From NCBI GenBank assembly GCA_937919015.1, contig CALFPN010000040.1, forward strand, positions 1 to 42,515: a stretch of 42,515 nt of DNA, in the 5' to 3' direction. A program made the translations under genes and the position numbers. Positions 17,294 through 24,576 of the stretch are shown here, one piece after another. Below the pieces are notes generated by a model. The model saw only the letters and a list, made by a program, of their open reading frames with translations. It searched no databases and was not told the origin of the DNA. The DNA comes from an uncultured Clostridia bacterium (GTDB lineage Bacteria > Bacillota > Clostridia > Lachnospirales > Anaerotignaceae). How positions within the stretch are numbered: position 1 is the stretch's first letter; each line of letters begins with the position of its first letter.

Positions 17294-17959
17294 ATGAACA
17301 TCAAACTTTCCCCCTCCATGCTTTCCATCGATTTTGGGAAAGTAGCGGAACAGCTGAAAATTGTGGAAGATGCAGGTACACCTTATATCCATCTGGATGT
17401 GATGGATGGCAGATTTGTTCCTAACATTTCTTTTGGTATCCCTGTGATTAAAAGCATCAGAAAAGACAGCAATATGGTATTTGATGCACACCTGATGATC
17501 GTAGAGCCTGAAAAATATGTGGAAGAATTCCGTAAAGCCGGTGCAGACATCATCAACTTCCATGTAGAAGCAACAAAATATCCTGCGGAAGTGATTCAGC
17601 AGATCAAAGCAACAGGCGCAAAAGCGGGGATCACAATTAACCCCAGAACACCTGTGGAAGTGGTATATCCTTTTATCAAAGACGTAGATATGGTTCTGGT
17701 GATGACAGTAGAACCCGGTTTCGGCGGTCAGAAATTCATGGCACAGCACGTTTCCAAAATCAGACAGCTGGCGGAATGGAAGAAAGAACTGGGGCTGGAT
17801 TTCGATATCGAAGTAGACGGTGGTGTCACATTGGATAACGTGCGGGAAGTGCTGGATGCCGGTGCAAATGTCATCGTTGCAGGCTCTGCCGTGTTTGGAA
17901 AGGAAGACATTGCAGGGGCGGCAAAGGGCTTTCTGGAAATTTTCAAGGAGTATGAATAA
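17294..17959 (+). CDS. rpe: Ribulose-phosphate 3-epimerase
   Basis: Interconverts ribulose 5-phosphate and xylulose 5-phosphate in the non-oxidative pentose phosphate pathway. 221-residue TIM barrel: KLSPSMLSIDFGKV at the start, HLDVMDGRFVPNISFG near 33-48 (metal and catalytic residues), DAHLMI near 66, VMTVEPGFGGQKF near 137-149 and EVDGGV near 175 (catalytic Asp), VAGSAVFG at the phosphate site. It begins one base after the rsgA stop, with GAGGAG in the rsgA end. Standard position between rsgA and thiN. Confidence 0.97.
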   Translation: MNIKLSPSMLSIDFGKVAEQLKIVEDAGTPYIHLDVMDGRFVPNISFGIPVIKSIRKDSNMVFDAHLMIVEPEKYVEEFRKAGADIINFHVEATKYPAEVIQQIKATGAKAGITINPRTPVEVVYPFIKDVDMVLVMTVEPGFGGQKFMAQHVSKIRQLAEWKKELGLDFDIEVDGGVTLDNVREVLDAGANVIVAGSAVFGKEDIAGAAKGFLEIFKEYE

Positions 17960-17961
17960 GC

Positions 17962-18600
17962 ATGAAAGTGATTATTTTTGCAGGGGCAAAGATCAATGAT
18001 TATGGCTTCTGTAAGGAATACATGACCGATGCAGATGCGATTATCTGCTGTGATGCGGGTATGGCTCATGCAAAGGCACTGGGCATCGATCCCGATTATA
18101 TCGTTGGGGATTTTGACTCCACATCTTCCGATGTGCTGGAATATTATAAAGGGAAAAATATTCCCATTCGACAGTTCCCTACCAGAAAAGATGAAACGGA
18201 TATGGAACTGGGGATTTTTCTGGCTCTGGAGCTGGGGGCAACGGACGTGGTGCTGTTTGGCGGCATTGGAGACAGATTTGACCATACGCTGGCCAATGCC
18301 CATTATCTGCTTTCCCTTTTGAAGAAAGGCGTGAGAGCCAGACTGGTGGATGATAAGAACTGCGTGGAGGTCATTGACAGGCACCTGACGATAGAGGGAA
18401 AGGCGGGGGATCTGGTTTCTACACTGCCTCTTTCCATGGAAGTGACAGGGATCACCCTGCAGGGATTTTCCTATCCCCTGACGGATGCTACATTGACATT
18501 GGATGGCGATTATATTGCAGTCAGCAATGTGTTGGCGGAGGAAAGAGCCACCATCGACATCAAGACAGGCTATCTGTATGTAATCAAATCAAGAGATTAA
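17962..18600 (+). CDS. thiN: Thiamine pyrophosphokinase
   Basis: Transfers pyrophosphate from ATP to thiamine to give thiamine pyrophosphate. The 212-residue protein has the family motifs IICCDAGMAHAKALG near 28-42, IVGDFDSTS near 48-56, FPTRKDETDMELG near 72-84 and LFGGIGDRFDHTLAN near 95-109; the C-terminal beta-rich domain binds thiamine. It starts 2 bp after rpe with AAGGAG inside its end. Last gene of the operon, followed by a strong terminator. No TPP riboswitch is seen upstream. Confidence 0.95.
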   Translation: MKVIIFAGAKINDYGFCKEYMTDADAIICCDAGMAHAKALGIDPDYIVGDFDSTSSDVLEYYKGKNIPIRQFPTRKDETDMELGIFLALELGATDVVLFGGIGDRFDHTLANAHYLLSLLKKGVRARLVDDKNCVEVIDRHLTIEGKAGDLVSTLPLSMEVTGITLQGFSYPLTDATLTLDGDYIAVSNVLAEERATIDIKTGYLYVIKSRD

Positions 18601-18633
18601 AAAAGCTCGGGTCGTAATGACCTGAGCTTTTTG
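18601..18633 (+). terminator. Terminator of the rsmB-thiN operon
   Basis: AAAAGCTC-G-GGTC / GACC-T-GAGCTTTTT with loop GTAAT, followed by the T run. Starts right at the thiN stop. Confidence 0.9.
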
Positions 18634-18685
18634 CTTGCACGAAACTCCCCGCCTTTGCATAAAAATGGAAAAAGGGGGTGACGGG

Positions 18686-18844
18686 ATGCGCAGAAGATGT
18701 AACGGTGCCCCGACCCAGTGGCTGGGGGGACTTCTGTTGATTGCTGTGGGGATAGGACTGCTTCTGGCCTGCCTGATCCCCAAGTGCGTGTACCTGGTGG
18801 GGATTTTTTTTGTCTGTCTGGGGTGCTGGTTGGTGAAAAAGTGA
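18686..18844 (+). CDS. 52-aa two-helix membrane peptide at the spoVM position
   Basis: Not recognised as a named family. The ATG at 18686 follows GGGGGTGA at 5 nt, which is a strong ribosome site; an upstream in-frame ATG at 18635 has none. The peptide starts with MRRRCNGAP, then two hydrophobic stretches (about 13-29, WLGGLLLIAVGIGLLLA; about 35-49, VYLVGIFFVCLGCWLV) and ends KK. Positive ends on both sides suggest a hairpin with both termini inside. It has four Cys. In Bacillus the 26-aa sporulation peptide SpoVM occupies this interval between thiN and the inverted rpmB, but this peptide is twice as long and not similar to SpoVM by eye. A possible promoter is TTGCAC (18635) with CATAAA 17 nt on. 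Confidence 0.6.
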   Translation: MRRRCNGAPTQWLGGLLLIAVGIGLLLACLIPKCVYLVGIFFVCLGCWLVKK

Positions 18845-18849
18845 AAACA

Positions 18850-19021
18850 GAAAACGATTTGTAGAAAACGGATTCGTAAAACTTCGTTTTGCTCATCTTT
18901 ACCCTGACGGGTTCACAGCCCTTTGGGCTATGTATCATTGCTCCGCAAGTCACTTACAGGAGATGATCTGAAAATCGGATGTAAACATTGTTTTATAGAC
19001 AATCCGCTGTAAATCGTTTTC
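18850..19021 (+). repeat. Foldable intergenic element B (shares a core with element A)
   Basis: A 172-bp element closed by a 15-bp stem pairing 18850-18864 with 19007-19021 (two G-T pairs), then, after an AAAA bulge, CGGATT (18869-18874) with AATCCG (19001-19006). Inside are GTAAAAC-TTC-GTTTTGC (18876-18892), AGCCC-TTT-GGGCT (18917-18929) and ATTGT/ACAAT (18987-19003). The segment 18872-18896 is the reverse complement of 4731-4755 in element A with 24 of 25 bases equal. The closing stems of A and B are different in sequence, so it is structure plus core that is shared. It fills the gap between the small peptide and the rpmB terminator. Confidence 0.6.
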
Positions 19022-19030
19022 TCCGCACAC

Positions 19031-19070
19031 GAAAAAAAGCCGTTCTTTTCATCAGAAAAGAATGGCTTTT
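19031..19070 (-). terminator. Terminator of rpmB (can act both ways)
   Basis: AAAAAGCC-G-TTCTTTTC / GAAAAGAA-T-GGCTTTT, loop ATCA, flanked by A and T runs. On the minus strand it ends rpmB, whose stop is 15 bp away. Confidence 0.85.
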
Positions 19071-19084
19071 AACATTCGTTGGAA

Positions 19085-19288
19085 TTAGATTGCACGTGTG
19101 ATTTTGTTGGAACGCATGCATCTTGTGCAAACATAAATAGATTTAATGTTGCCGTTGTCTTCAACGATTTTTACTTTTTTTACATTGGGTTTCCATTTTC
19201 TATTCGCACGTCTGGATACCTGGGAACGTTCGATACTGATTCTATGACCTGTAATCTGGCCTTTTTCACAAATTGCACATTTAGCCAT
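19085..19288 (-). CDS. rpmB: 50S ribosomal protein bL28 (zinc-binding form)
   Basis: 67-residue ribosomal protein of the large subunit near the E site. The sequence MAKCAICEKGQITGHRISIERSQ and the middle RRANRKWKPNVKKVKI are typical bL28. Two Cys pairs, Cys4/Cys7 and Cys54/Cys57, make it the zinc-ribbon (C+) form, so a zinc-free paralogue may exist elsewhere in the genome. I chose ATG 19288: AAGGAGGTG lies 7 nt upstream, and a longer in-frame start would begin before that site. Single-gene transcript opposite to the thiN operon, as in Bacillus. Confidence 0.95.
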   Translation of the reverse strand: MAKCAICEKGQITGHRISIERSQVSRRANRKWKPNVKKVKIVEDNGNIKSIYVCTRCMRSNKITRAI

Positions 19289-19332
19289 CTGTCGCACCTC
19301 CTTCAAACTTGCCTATGTGACATAACAAAGAT

Positions 19333-19361
19333 ATTCTAGCAGAAAAGGAACACTTTTGCAA
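19333..19361 (-). promoter_or_regulatory. Promoter of rpmB
   Basis: On the minus strand TTGCAA (19361-19356), 17-nt spacer, TAGAAT (19338-19333), 45 bp before the start codon. Confidence 0.75.
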
Positions 19362-19516
19362 GAAAAATAAACAGAAAATACGTATTTTTTTTTAGGCAGT
19401 GGAAAATGGCGTTTTTCTGTGGAAATCTTAAGAAATCTGAAAGAGTTTTGTAAGGGGACTGTAACCTAAGGAAGGGGAAAAAGTGGTATTCTGAGGAAAA
19501 GAAAGGGGGACTTTTT

Positions 19517-20479
19517 ATGAAACGGATTTTATGTATCTTTTTTGCAGGTGTACTTATGATGACAGGGGTTGTTTATGGTGCAGAGCAGAAAGTTTGTTTT
19601 TTGAGAAATGGCACAGAAGTCACATTGCAGGAGGAGCCTATTCGCAAAAATGGAAAATGGACGGTCGCTTTATCCGATCTGGAACGGCTGACCGGCAGTC
19701 AGGCGAAGGATAATGGGGAGCTTATCACTTTCCAGAGATCGGTGGCATTGAAAAAAGAAACAGTCACACCGGAAGCGGCAAGGACAGCATACCTTCTGCC
19801 GAATGGGACCCTTTTTGAAATGGCCGATGGCGGGTACCGAAAGGCCGAACCGCTGGAGGAAGCGTTCCGGCAGGGAGACAAGCTGTATCTGCCCTTCAGA
19901 AAACTGGCGGAAGCCATGGGGTATGATGTGGGCTGGTTCCAATATAACGGGCAGGAAATGATCGAACTGCGGGCCAAGAAAATGCCGGAGGTTACGCTGG
20001 ATGTGGAATATGACAAAGAAGAAAAACGGCTGAAGGGCACGATTCTAAACAAAGAACCCCAGTCTTTCCTCTTTGGGTATGAGTTTACCCTGGAACAGAT
20101 GACGGAAAACGGCTGGGAAAGGGTGAAGGAAGCAGAGCCGCAATACATCGATGATGTTGGATTTACCATCTACGCCACCAGAACCGAAGACAATATGGAT
20201 GGCATTACCCCTGTAGGGCGTCGGGTATATGCAGAACTTCCTGCGGGGCAGTACCGCATGGGCATTCCGTTTTCTTATCGCTACCATCTGCAGAATGCCT
20301 ATGGAAGCCCATGGGATACATATTTTGAAAACGGTGAAGTAGAAAAATTGGGCTGGGACTTTTATTATTCCACCCATTGGGGTGAGCCGGATTTCTATTT
20401 TGAGGGTGCGGGGCTGAGCACAACCGATGGAAAAAAGGATACCCATTATATGCTATATGGCGAATTTGAGGTGAAATAA
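19517..20479 (+). CDS. Secreted protein with copper amine oxidase-type N-terminal domain and Ig-like C-terminal domain (paralogue 1)
   Basis: 320 residues. A Sec signal peptide is clear (MKRILCIFFAGVLMMTGVVYGA, cut near residue 22). Residues about 25-155 look like the copper amine oxidase N1/stalk domain common in Firmicute surface proteins: paired segments of an 'own value' type, with LYLPFRKLAEAMGYDVGWFQ near 115-135. Residues about 160-320 form a beta-rich domain with the pattern of bacterial Ig-like modules (ILNKEPQSFLFGYEFTLEQ ... LPAGQYRMGIPFSY ... YGEFEVK). No catalytic motif or anchor. AAAGGGGGAC lies before the ATG. A near relative follows 12 bp downstream and ends in the same EFEVK. 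Function unknown; likely an envelope or exported binding protein. Confidence 0.75.
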   Translation: MKRILCIFFAGVLMMTGVVYGAEQKVCFLRNGTEVTLQEEPIRKNGKWTVALSDLERLTGSQAKDNGELITFQRSVALKKETVTPEAARTAYLLPNGTLFEMADGGYRKAEPLEEAFRQGDKLYLPFRKLAEAMGYDVGWFQYNGQEMIELRAKKMPEVTLDVEYDKEEKRLKGTILNKEPQSFLFGYEFTLEQMTENGWERVKEAEPQYIDDVGFTIYATRTEDNMDGITPVGRRVYAELPAGQYRMGIPFSYRYHLQNAYGSPWDTYFENGEVEKLGWDFYYSTHWGEPDFYFEGAGLSTTDGKKDTHYMLYGEFEVK

Positions 20480-20491
20480 GGGGGACAGGCA

Positions 20492-21445
20492 ATGAAACGA
20501 TTTTTCATAACGGGAATGTTATTGACGTTTTTGTTTACAGGCACAGCCTTTGCGGCAGAAAGGGAAACAACGCTGCTGGTGGATGGTACGAAAAAAGAAT
20601 TACAGCATCCGCTTTGGGTGAAGGATGGAAAGACACTGATCGCTGCGGAGGATATTGCGGAAATTCTGGGCGGGACATTAGAAGAGGAAGATCACTGTTT
20701 GCATCTGCAGATCGAACAAAAGGAAGACAAAGAGGATACGGTCTGGCTGGACAAATCCTATGATTTTTTCATCATGAAAAAACAAAGCCCCTATTGGAGA
20801 GGCCCTCTGCAGGGGTATGCGGGGCCTGCGGGCGTCTGGTATATGGAACTTCGCGCAACGGCAGATGCGACCGATATGGATACGATCTGGAAAAGAACAG
20901 CGGAAGGTGATGTAATTACACTGAATGGCGCAAGAATGCCCCGTTTATCTATGGAGGTGTTCCCCAATACCGCAGAAAACACGGTTACCCTGCTGGTGCA
21001 GAATGGGGAACCCCAGTCTTTTACAGCGGGAGAGGAATATTTCCTGCAGAAATGGAACGGAGAATGCTGGGAAAGAATGCCGCTGGTGAATGATATGGAT
21101 ATAGATGGGATCAGTATCGGCATCCCGGGGAATTGGTATCATTATGACAATGAAAAGGAGAATGGCAGAAACAGCATGACCTACAGGCTGTATCCCTACG
21201 GGGATGCGTTGGAGGCAGGAAGATATCGTGTTTGCCTGCCGATCGTTTATGAAATGATGAATTTCCCGTTTTCTGCGCCGAAAAATTCTGATATTACAAC
21301 AGAAACCAACGGTGAAATATTAAAGGAATGGCAGATGTTTTATAAAACAGCAAACAGCAAGCCGGCTTTTTTCACGCGGCCTGCAGAAGAAGGACACCGC
21401 AGCCGAACGGGATATGTTTTGACCGGAGAATTTGAGGTGAAATAA
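20492..21445 (+). CDS. Secreted protein, paralogue 2 of the preceding gene
   Basis: 317 residues with a signal peptide (MKRFFITGMLLTFLFTGTAFA). The N-terminal copper amine oxidase-like region is shorter or degenerate: VDGTKKELQHPLWVKDGKTLIAAEDIAEILG is present but the second half that paralogue 1 has (LYLPFRKLAEAMGY) is replaced by unrelated sequence. The C-terminal Ig-like part aligns well: GEPQSFTAGEEYFLQKWNGECWERM, LEAGRYRVCLPIVYE and TGYVLTGEFEVK. Ribosome site GGGGGAC lies in the gap. The pair looks like a tandem duplication with N-terminal divergence, in one transcript that ends at 21444-21468. Function unknown. Confidence 0.72.
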   Translation: MKRFFITGMLLTFLFTGTAFAAERETTLLVDGTKKELQHPLWVKDGKTLIAAEDIAEILGGTLEEEDHCLHLQIEQKEDKEDTVWLDKSYDFFIMKKQSPYWRGPLQGYAGPAGVWYMELRATADATDMDTIWKRTAEGDVITLNGARMPRLSMEVFPNTAENTVTLLVQNGEPQSFTAGEEYFLQKWNGECWERMPLVNDMDIDGISIGIPGNWYHYDNEKENGRNSMTYRLYPYGDALEAGRYRVCLPIVYEMMNFPFSAPKNSDITTETNGEILKEWQMFYKTANSKPAFFTRPAEEGHRSRTGYVLTGEFEVK

Positions 21446-21468
21446 AGGGGGCATTTGCCCTCTTTTCT
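21444..21468 (+). terminator. Terminator of the secreted-protein pair
   Basis: AAAGGGGGC / GCCCTCTTT (9 bp, one G-T), loop ATTT, then TTCTCTTTC. It begins in the stop codon of the second gene. Confidence 0.7.
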
Positions 21469-21481
21469 CTTTCAGAAAATA

Positions 21482-21510
21482 TTGTATTTTACCCACTTTT
21501 GCGGTATGAT
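21482..21510 (+). promoter_or_regulatory. Promoter of rnz-tsaD
   Basis: TTGTAT (21482-21487), 17-nt spacer, TATGAT (21505-21510), 65 bp before the rnz start. Confidence 0.65.
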
Positions 21511-21575
21511 AAAAGAGTGAAAATGGGAATACTGTTTTCCGGAATTGAAACGAAAGATACAAAGGAGAAAATCAA

Positions 21576-22493
21576 ATGTTAGATATTTGCTTACTGGGGA
21601 CAGGCGGCATGATGCCTATGCCCAGCCGCTTTCTGACATCAATGCTGGCGCGGCTCAACGGCAGGCTGGCACTGATCGACTGCGGCGAGGGCACGCAGGT
21701 GACCATGAAAATGCTGGGATGGGGCTTTAAGGCCATTGATGTGATCTGCATCACCCATTTCCATGCAGACCATATTTCCGGTCTGCCGGGTCTTCTTTTG
21801 ACCATTGGCAATGCCGGCAGAACAGAACCGCTGAAAATGGTAGGGCCTGTGGGTCTGCAGAAGGTAGTGGAAGGTCTGACCATCATTGCCCCCGAACTTC
21901 CTTTTGAAATAGAATTTATAGAACTGGATAAGGATGCACCAAACCCCATTCGGGTAGGTGAATTCGAGATCCATCACTGTATGGCGGACCATATGGTCAG
22001 ATGCTATGCCTACCGTATCGATTTGAACCGCAAGGGCAAGTTCGATGTGAAAAAGGCAGAAGCATTGCAGCTGCCAAAGCCGCTCTGGGGACGCATCCAG
22101 AAGGAAGGCAGTGTGGAACATGAGGGCAAGACATACACGGCGGAGATGGTGCTGGGAGAGCCCAGAAAAGGGATTTCTGTGGCGTACTGTACGGACAGCC
22201 GCCCGGTGGATCGCATCATGCAGTTTGTAAAAGGGGTACAGCTTTTTATCTGCGAAGGGATGTACGGCGAAGAGGATAAGAAACAGAAGGCAAGAGAAAA
22301 CAAGCATATGCTGTTTTCTGAGGCGGCCCGCATGGCGAAAAATGCCAATGTGGAAAAATTGTGGCTGACTCATTTCAGTCCTTCTTTGAATGAACCGGAA
22401 GCGTTTCTGCCTGCAGTACGGGAAATTTTCCCTGCGGCAGAGCTGGGTGAGGAAAGAAAAACCATCACCATTGAATTCCCGAAGGAGGGATAA
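21576..22493 (+). CDS. rnz: Ribonuclease Z (tRNA 3' processing endonuclease)
   Basis: Metallo-beta-lactamase-fold endonuclease that trims tRNA precursors lacking encoded CCA. 305 residues. Metal site HFHADH at 61-66 with GLPGLL after it, LIDCGEGTQ at 33-41 (family mark of RNase Z), a further His in HHCMADHMV near 133-141, Asp in YCTDSRP near 206, and the C-terminal His in LTHFSPS near 267. The region between about 150 and 185 would be the exosite arm (GKFDVKKAEALQLPKPLW). Start ATG follows AAAGGAG. tsaD comes 8 bp later, so two tRNA-maturation enzymes share the transcript. Confidence 0.92.
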   Translation: MLDICLLGTGGMMPMPSRFLTSMLARLNGRLALIDCGEGTQVTMKMLGWGFKAIDVICITHFHADHISGLPGLLLTIGNAGRTEPLKMVGPVGLQKVVEGLTIIAPELPFEIEFIELDKDAPNPIRVGEFEIHHCMADHMVRCYAYRIDLNRKGKFDVKKAEALQLPKPLWGRIQKEGSVEHEGKTYTAEMVLGEPRKGISVAYCTDSRPVDRIMQFVKGVQLFICEGMYGEEDKKQKARENKHMLFSEAARMAKNANVEKLWLTHFSPSLNEPEAFLPAVREIFPAAELGEERKTITIEFPKEG

Positions 22494-22501
22494 GAAAAAC
22501 T

Positions 22502-23530
22502 ATGGACGAAAGAAAAGATATTTATATACTGGCCATCGAATCCAGCTGTGATGAAACAGCGGCAGCGGTGGTGAAAAATGGCCGAGAAGTGCTTTCTAAC
22601 GTGATCTCTTCCCAGATCGACCTGCATACCCTGTATGGTGGTGTCGTTCCGGAGATCGCATCCAGAAAGCATGTGGAAAACATTGACGGTGTTATTAAAA
22701 AAGCACTGACAGATGCAGGGATGACACTGGAAGAAATGGATGCCATCGGTGTAACATACGGCCCGGGTTTGGTAGGGGCACTGCTGGTTGGTCTGGCAGA
22801 AGCAAAGGCACTGGCTTTTGCGGCGGATAAACCGCTGATCGGCGTGCATCATATTGAAGGTCATATCTGTGCAAACTATATCCAGAATAAGGATTTTGAA
22901 CCGCCTTATATGGCTCTGGTGGTTTCCGGCGGCCATTCTCATCTGGTGTATGTTTCTGATTACGGCAAATACGAAATTCTGGGCAGAACCAGAGATGATG
23001 CAGCCGGGGAAGCTTATGACAAGGTTGCCCGTGCCATCGGTATGGGATATCCCGGCGGCCCGAAGATTGATGCAGCAGCAAAGCTGGGAAACCCTGATGC
23101 AGTAAAATTCCCCAGAGTATTTCTGGAGGAAGACAGTTATGATTTCAGCTTCAGCGGGTTAAAATCAGCAGTCCTGAATTATGTAAATAAACAGAAGATG
23201 ATGGGCGAAGAAATCGTCCCCGAAGATATTGCAGCCAGCTTCCAGCAATCCGTGGTGGAAGTGCTGGTAGGTAAGACCATCAAGGCGGCAAAAGCCAACG
23301 GCGTGAAAAAGATTGCGCTGGCCGGCGGTGTTGCCTCTAACAGCACATTGCGCGGAAAGATGCAGGAAGCCTGCGAAAAAGAAGGATTTACACTGAGTAT
23401 TCCTTCTCCGATCCTTTGCACGGATAATGCCGCTATGATCGGCTGTGCGGCATATTATGAATATATGGCAGGGGTAAGAGATGGACTGGATCTGAATGCC
23501 AACCCCAGTTTGAGACTGGGTGACAGATAA
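22502..23530 (+). CDS. tsaD: tRNA N6-threonylcarbamoyladenosine transferase TsaD
   Basis: Catalytic subunit that moves the threonylcarbamoyl group to A37 of ANN-decoding tRNAs, with TsaB and TsaE. 342 residues of the ASKHA fold: ILAIESSCDETAAAVV near 9-24, HTLYGGVVPEIASRKH near 43-58, the metal-binding HHIEGH near 115-120, VVSGGHSHLVYV near 140-151, GEAYDKVARAIG near 170, and LAGGVASNSTLR near 277. Normal length and motifs. It follows rnz by 8 bp and leads into a PspA-like gene. Confidence 0.97.
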   Translation: MDERKDIYILAIESSCDETAAAVVKNGREVLSNVISSQIDLHTLYGGVVPEIASRKHVENIDGVIKKALTDAGMTLEEMDAIGVTYGPGLVGALLVGLAEAKALAFAADKPLIGVHHIEGHICANYIQNKDFEPPYMALVVSGGHSHLVYVSDYGKYEILGRTRDDAAGEAYDKVARAIGMGYPGGPKIDAAAKLGNPDAVKFPRVFLEEDSYDFSFSGLKSAVLNYVNKQKMMGEEIVPEDIAASFQQSVVEVLVGKTIKAAKANGVKKIALAGGVASNSTLRGKMQEACEKEGFTLSIPSPILCTDNAAMIGCAAYYEYMAGVRDGLDLNANPSLRLGDR

Positions 23531-23563
23531 AAAAGAAGCAGTGAAAAGAAGGAGGAAGGACTT

Positions 23564-23896
23564 ATGGCTACGATTTTGAACAGATACAATAACATCATGA
23601 TGATGAATGTAGGCGGTATGATCGAATTGGCAGAAGACCCTATGAAAATGGCAAATCATCTGGCGCACCATTTGGAAGATGATATTGGCAGAACAAGAAG
23701 GGAAGGCTATGCGCTGATCGCAGATATCGAAAAGCTGGAAGATGACAGATCTGTTCCCAATGCTGAGGCATTGCTTGTAGCAAAAAAAGCGGAACTGATG
23801 AAACTCCATGAAATTCACGAAAAACTGCAGGAACAGCTGCGTCAGATTGCAATACTGACTGCAGCCATGTATCAAATGCACCGCCAGAAAAGCTGA
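23564..23896 (+). CDS. Short PspA/IM30-like coiled-coil protein
   Basis: 110 residues, all helical, no membrane segment. The N-terminal half matches helices 1 and 2 of PspA/IM30 by eye: RYNNIMMMNVGGMIELAEDP-MKMANHLAHHLEDDIGRTR resembles the conserved RFKDIMSANINALLDKAEDP-EKM...LE-DL of Bacillus PspA, and LIADIEKLED continues it. KKAEL at about 72 matches the returning helix. Full PspA is about 220-230 residues with six or seven helices; here the hairpin is shortened and the C-terminal helices are absent. No frameshift is visible and the ATG has AAGGAGGAAGG upstream, so it is an intact small gene. PspA proteins bind stressed membranes and form ESCRT-III-like rods. It follows tsaD by 33 bp. Confidence 0.6.
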   Translation: MATILNRYNNIMMMNVGGMIELAEDPMKMANHLAHHLEDDIGRTRREGYALIADIEKLEDDRSVPNAEALLVAKKAELMKLHEIHEKLQEQLRQIAILTAAMYQMHRQKS

Positions 23897-23908
23897 GGAG
23901 GGATTTTG

Positions 23909-24430
23909 TTGATCCGTCCGGCAAGAGAAAGCGATTTACAGGAAGTGGAAAGAGTCTTCCGTGAAATATTGGATCATGAAGCGGAAACAGTCAGCTACAG
24001 CAACTGGATTAAGGGAAAGTATCCAACCAGAGCCCACGCAGAGAAAGCGTGGAAGGAAGGGACTCTTTATGTTGGAGAGGATGAAAAGGGCCGTTTGTTC
24101 GGCTGTGCTAATCTGAACCATATCCAGCTGGATGAATATGCAAAAATCCCCTGGGAATATGAAGCGCAAGGAGACGAAGTTTTTGTCATTCATATGCTTT
24201 GTATCCGTCCTGATTGTGCAAGACAGGGCAGGGGAAAGGAATTCATTGCCTTTTCCGAAGAACTGGCAAGAAAACGAGGTTGCAAGACTGTCCGTATCGA
24301 TACATATGAAGGAAACAAACCAGCAGAAAGTCTGTATACCTCTCTGGGCTACAGACTGGCAGGAAAGACGTTGTTTTTCTTCCAGCAGGTGATTTGGGAA
24401 AATCTGATCTGTTTGGAAAAGAAACTGTAA
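23909..24430 (+). CDS. GNAT-family N-acetyltransferase
   Basis: 173 residues. IRPARESDLQEVERVFREIL at the N-terminus and VIHMLCIRPDCARQGRGKEFIAFSEELARKRG (given here in part) near 95-125 show the acetyl-CoA pyrophosphate loop RQGRGK of the GNAT fold; NKPAESLYTSLGYRLAG near 140-156 is the usual C-terminal motif. Substrate cannot be inferred. Start: GGAGGG at 23897-23902 lies 6-7 nt before TTG 23909; the TTG three bases earlier is also possible. It begins 12 bp after the PspA-like gene, so they share a transcript. Followed by a strong terminator. Confidence 0.85.
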   Translation: MIRPARESDLQEVERVFREILDHEAETVSYSNWIKGKYPTRAHAEKAWKEGTLYVGEDEKGRLFGCANLNHIQLDEYAKIPWEYEAQGDEVFVIHMLCIRPDCARQGRGKEFIAFSEELARKRGCKTVRIDTYEGNKPAESLYTSLGYRLAGKTLFFFQQVIWENLICLEKKL

Positions 24431-24447
24431 TAAAAAAATCAAAAAGC

Positions 24448-24474
24448 AGGGAGGACGACTTGTCCTCCTTTTTT
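24448..24474 (+). terminator. Terminator of rnz-tsaD-pspA-like-GNAT
   Basis: GGAGGAC / GTCCTCC, loop GACTT, followed by TTTTTTG. Confidence 0.9.
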
Positions 24475-24512
24475 GTTCACAAAAAATTCAGAATTACAAC
24501 GGCGGGATGCAA

Positions 24513-24541
24513 TTGGTTTTTCTGTAGAAATATGGTATCAT
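24513..24541 (+). promoter_or_regulatory. Promoter of the 309-aa membrane protein
   Basis: TTGGTT (24513-24518), 17-nt spacer ending in TGG, TATCAT (24536-24541), an extended -10. Transcription would begin near 24548, which excludes the longer reading frame that starts inside the acetyltransferase gene. Confidence 0.6.
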
Positions 24542-24576
24542 ACCTTATCATAGAAGAAAACGAAAGGATGATTTTA

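Noticed and set aside
4653..19021. Elements A and B as copies of one MITE with terminal inverted repeats
   Set aside because: Their ends are different in sequence, only the 25-nt core is shared, and no target-site duplication is visible.
24394..24576. Longer N-terminus of the 309-aa membrane protein
   Set aside because: It would overlap the acetyltransferase gene, its terminator and the promoter at 24513-24541.
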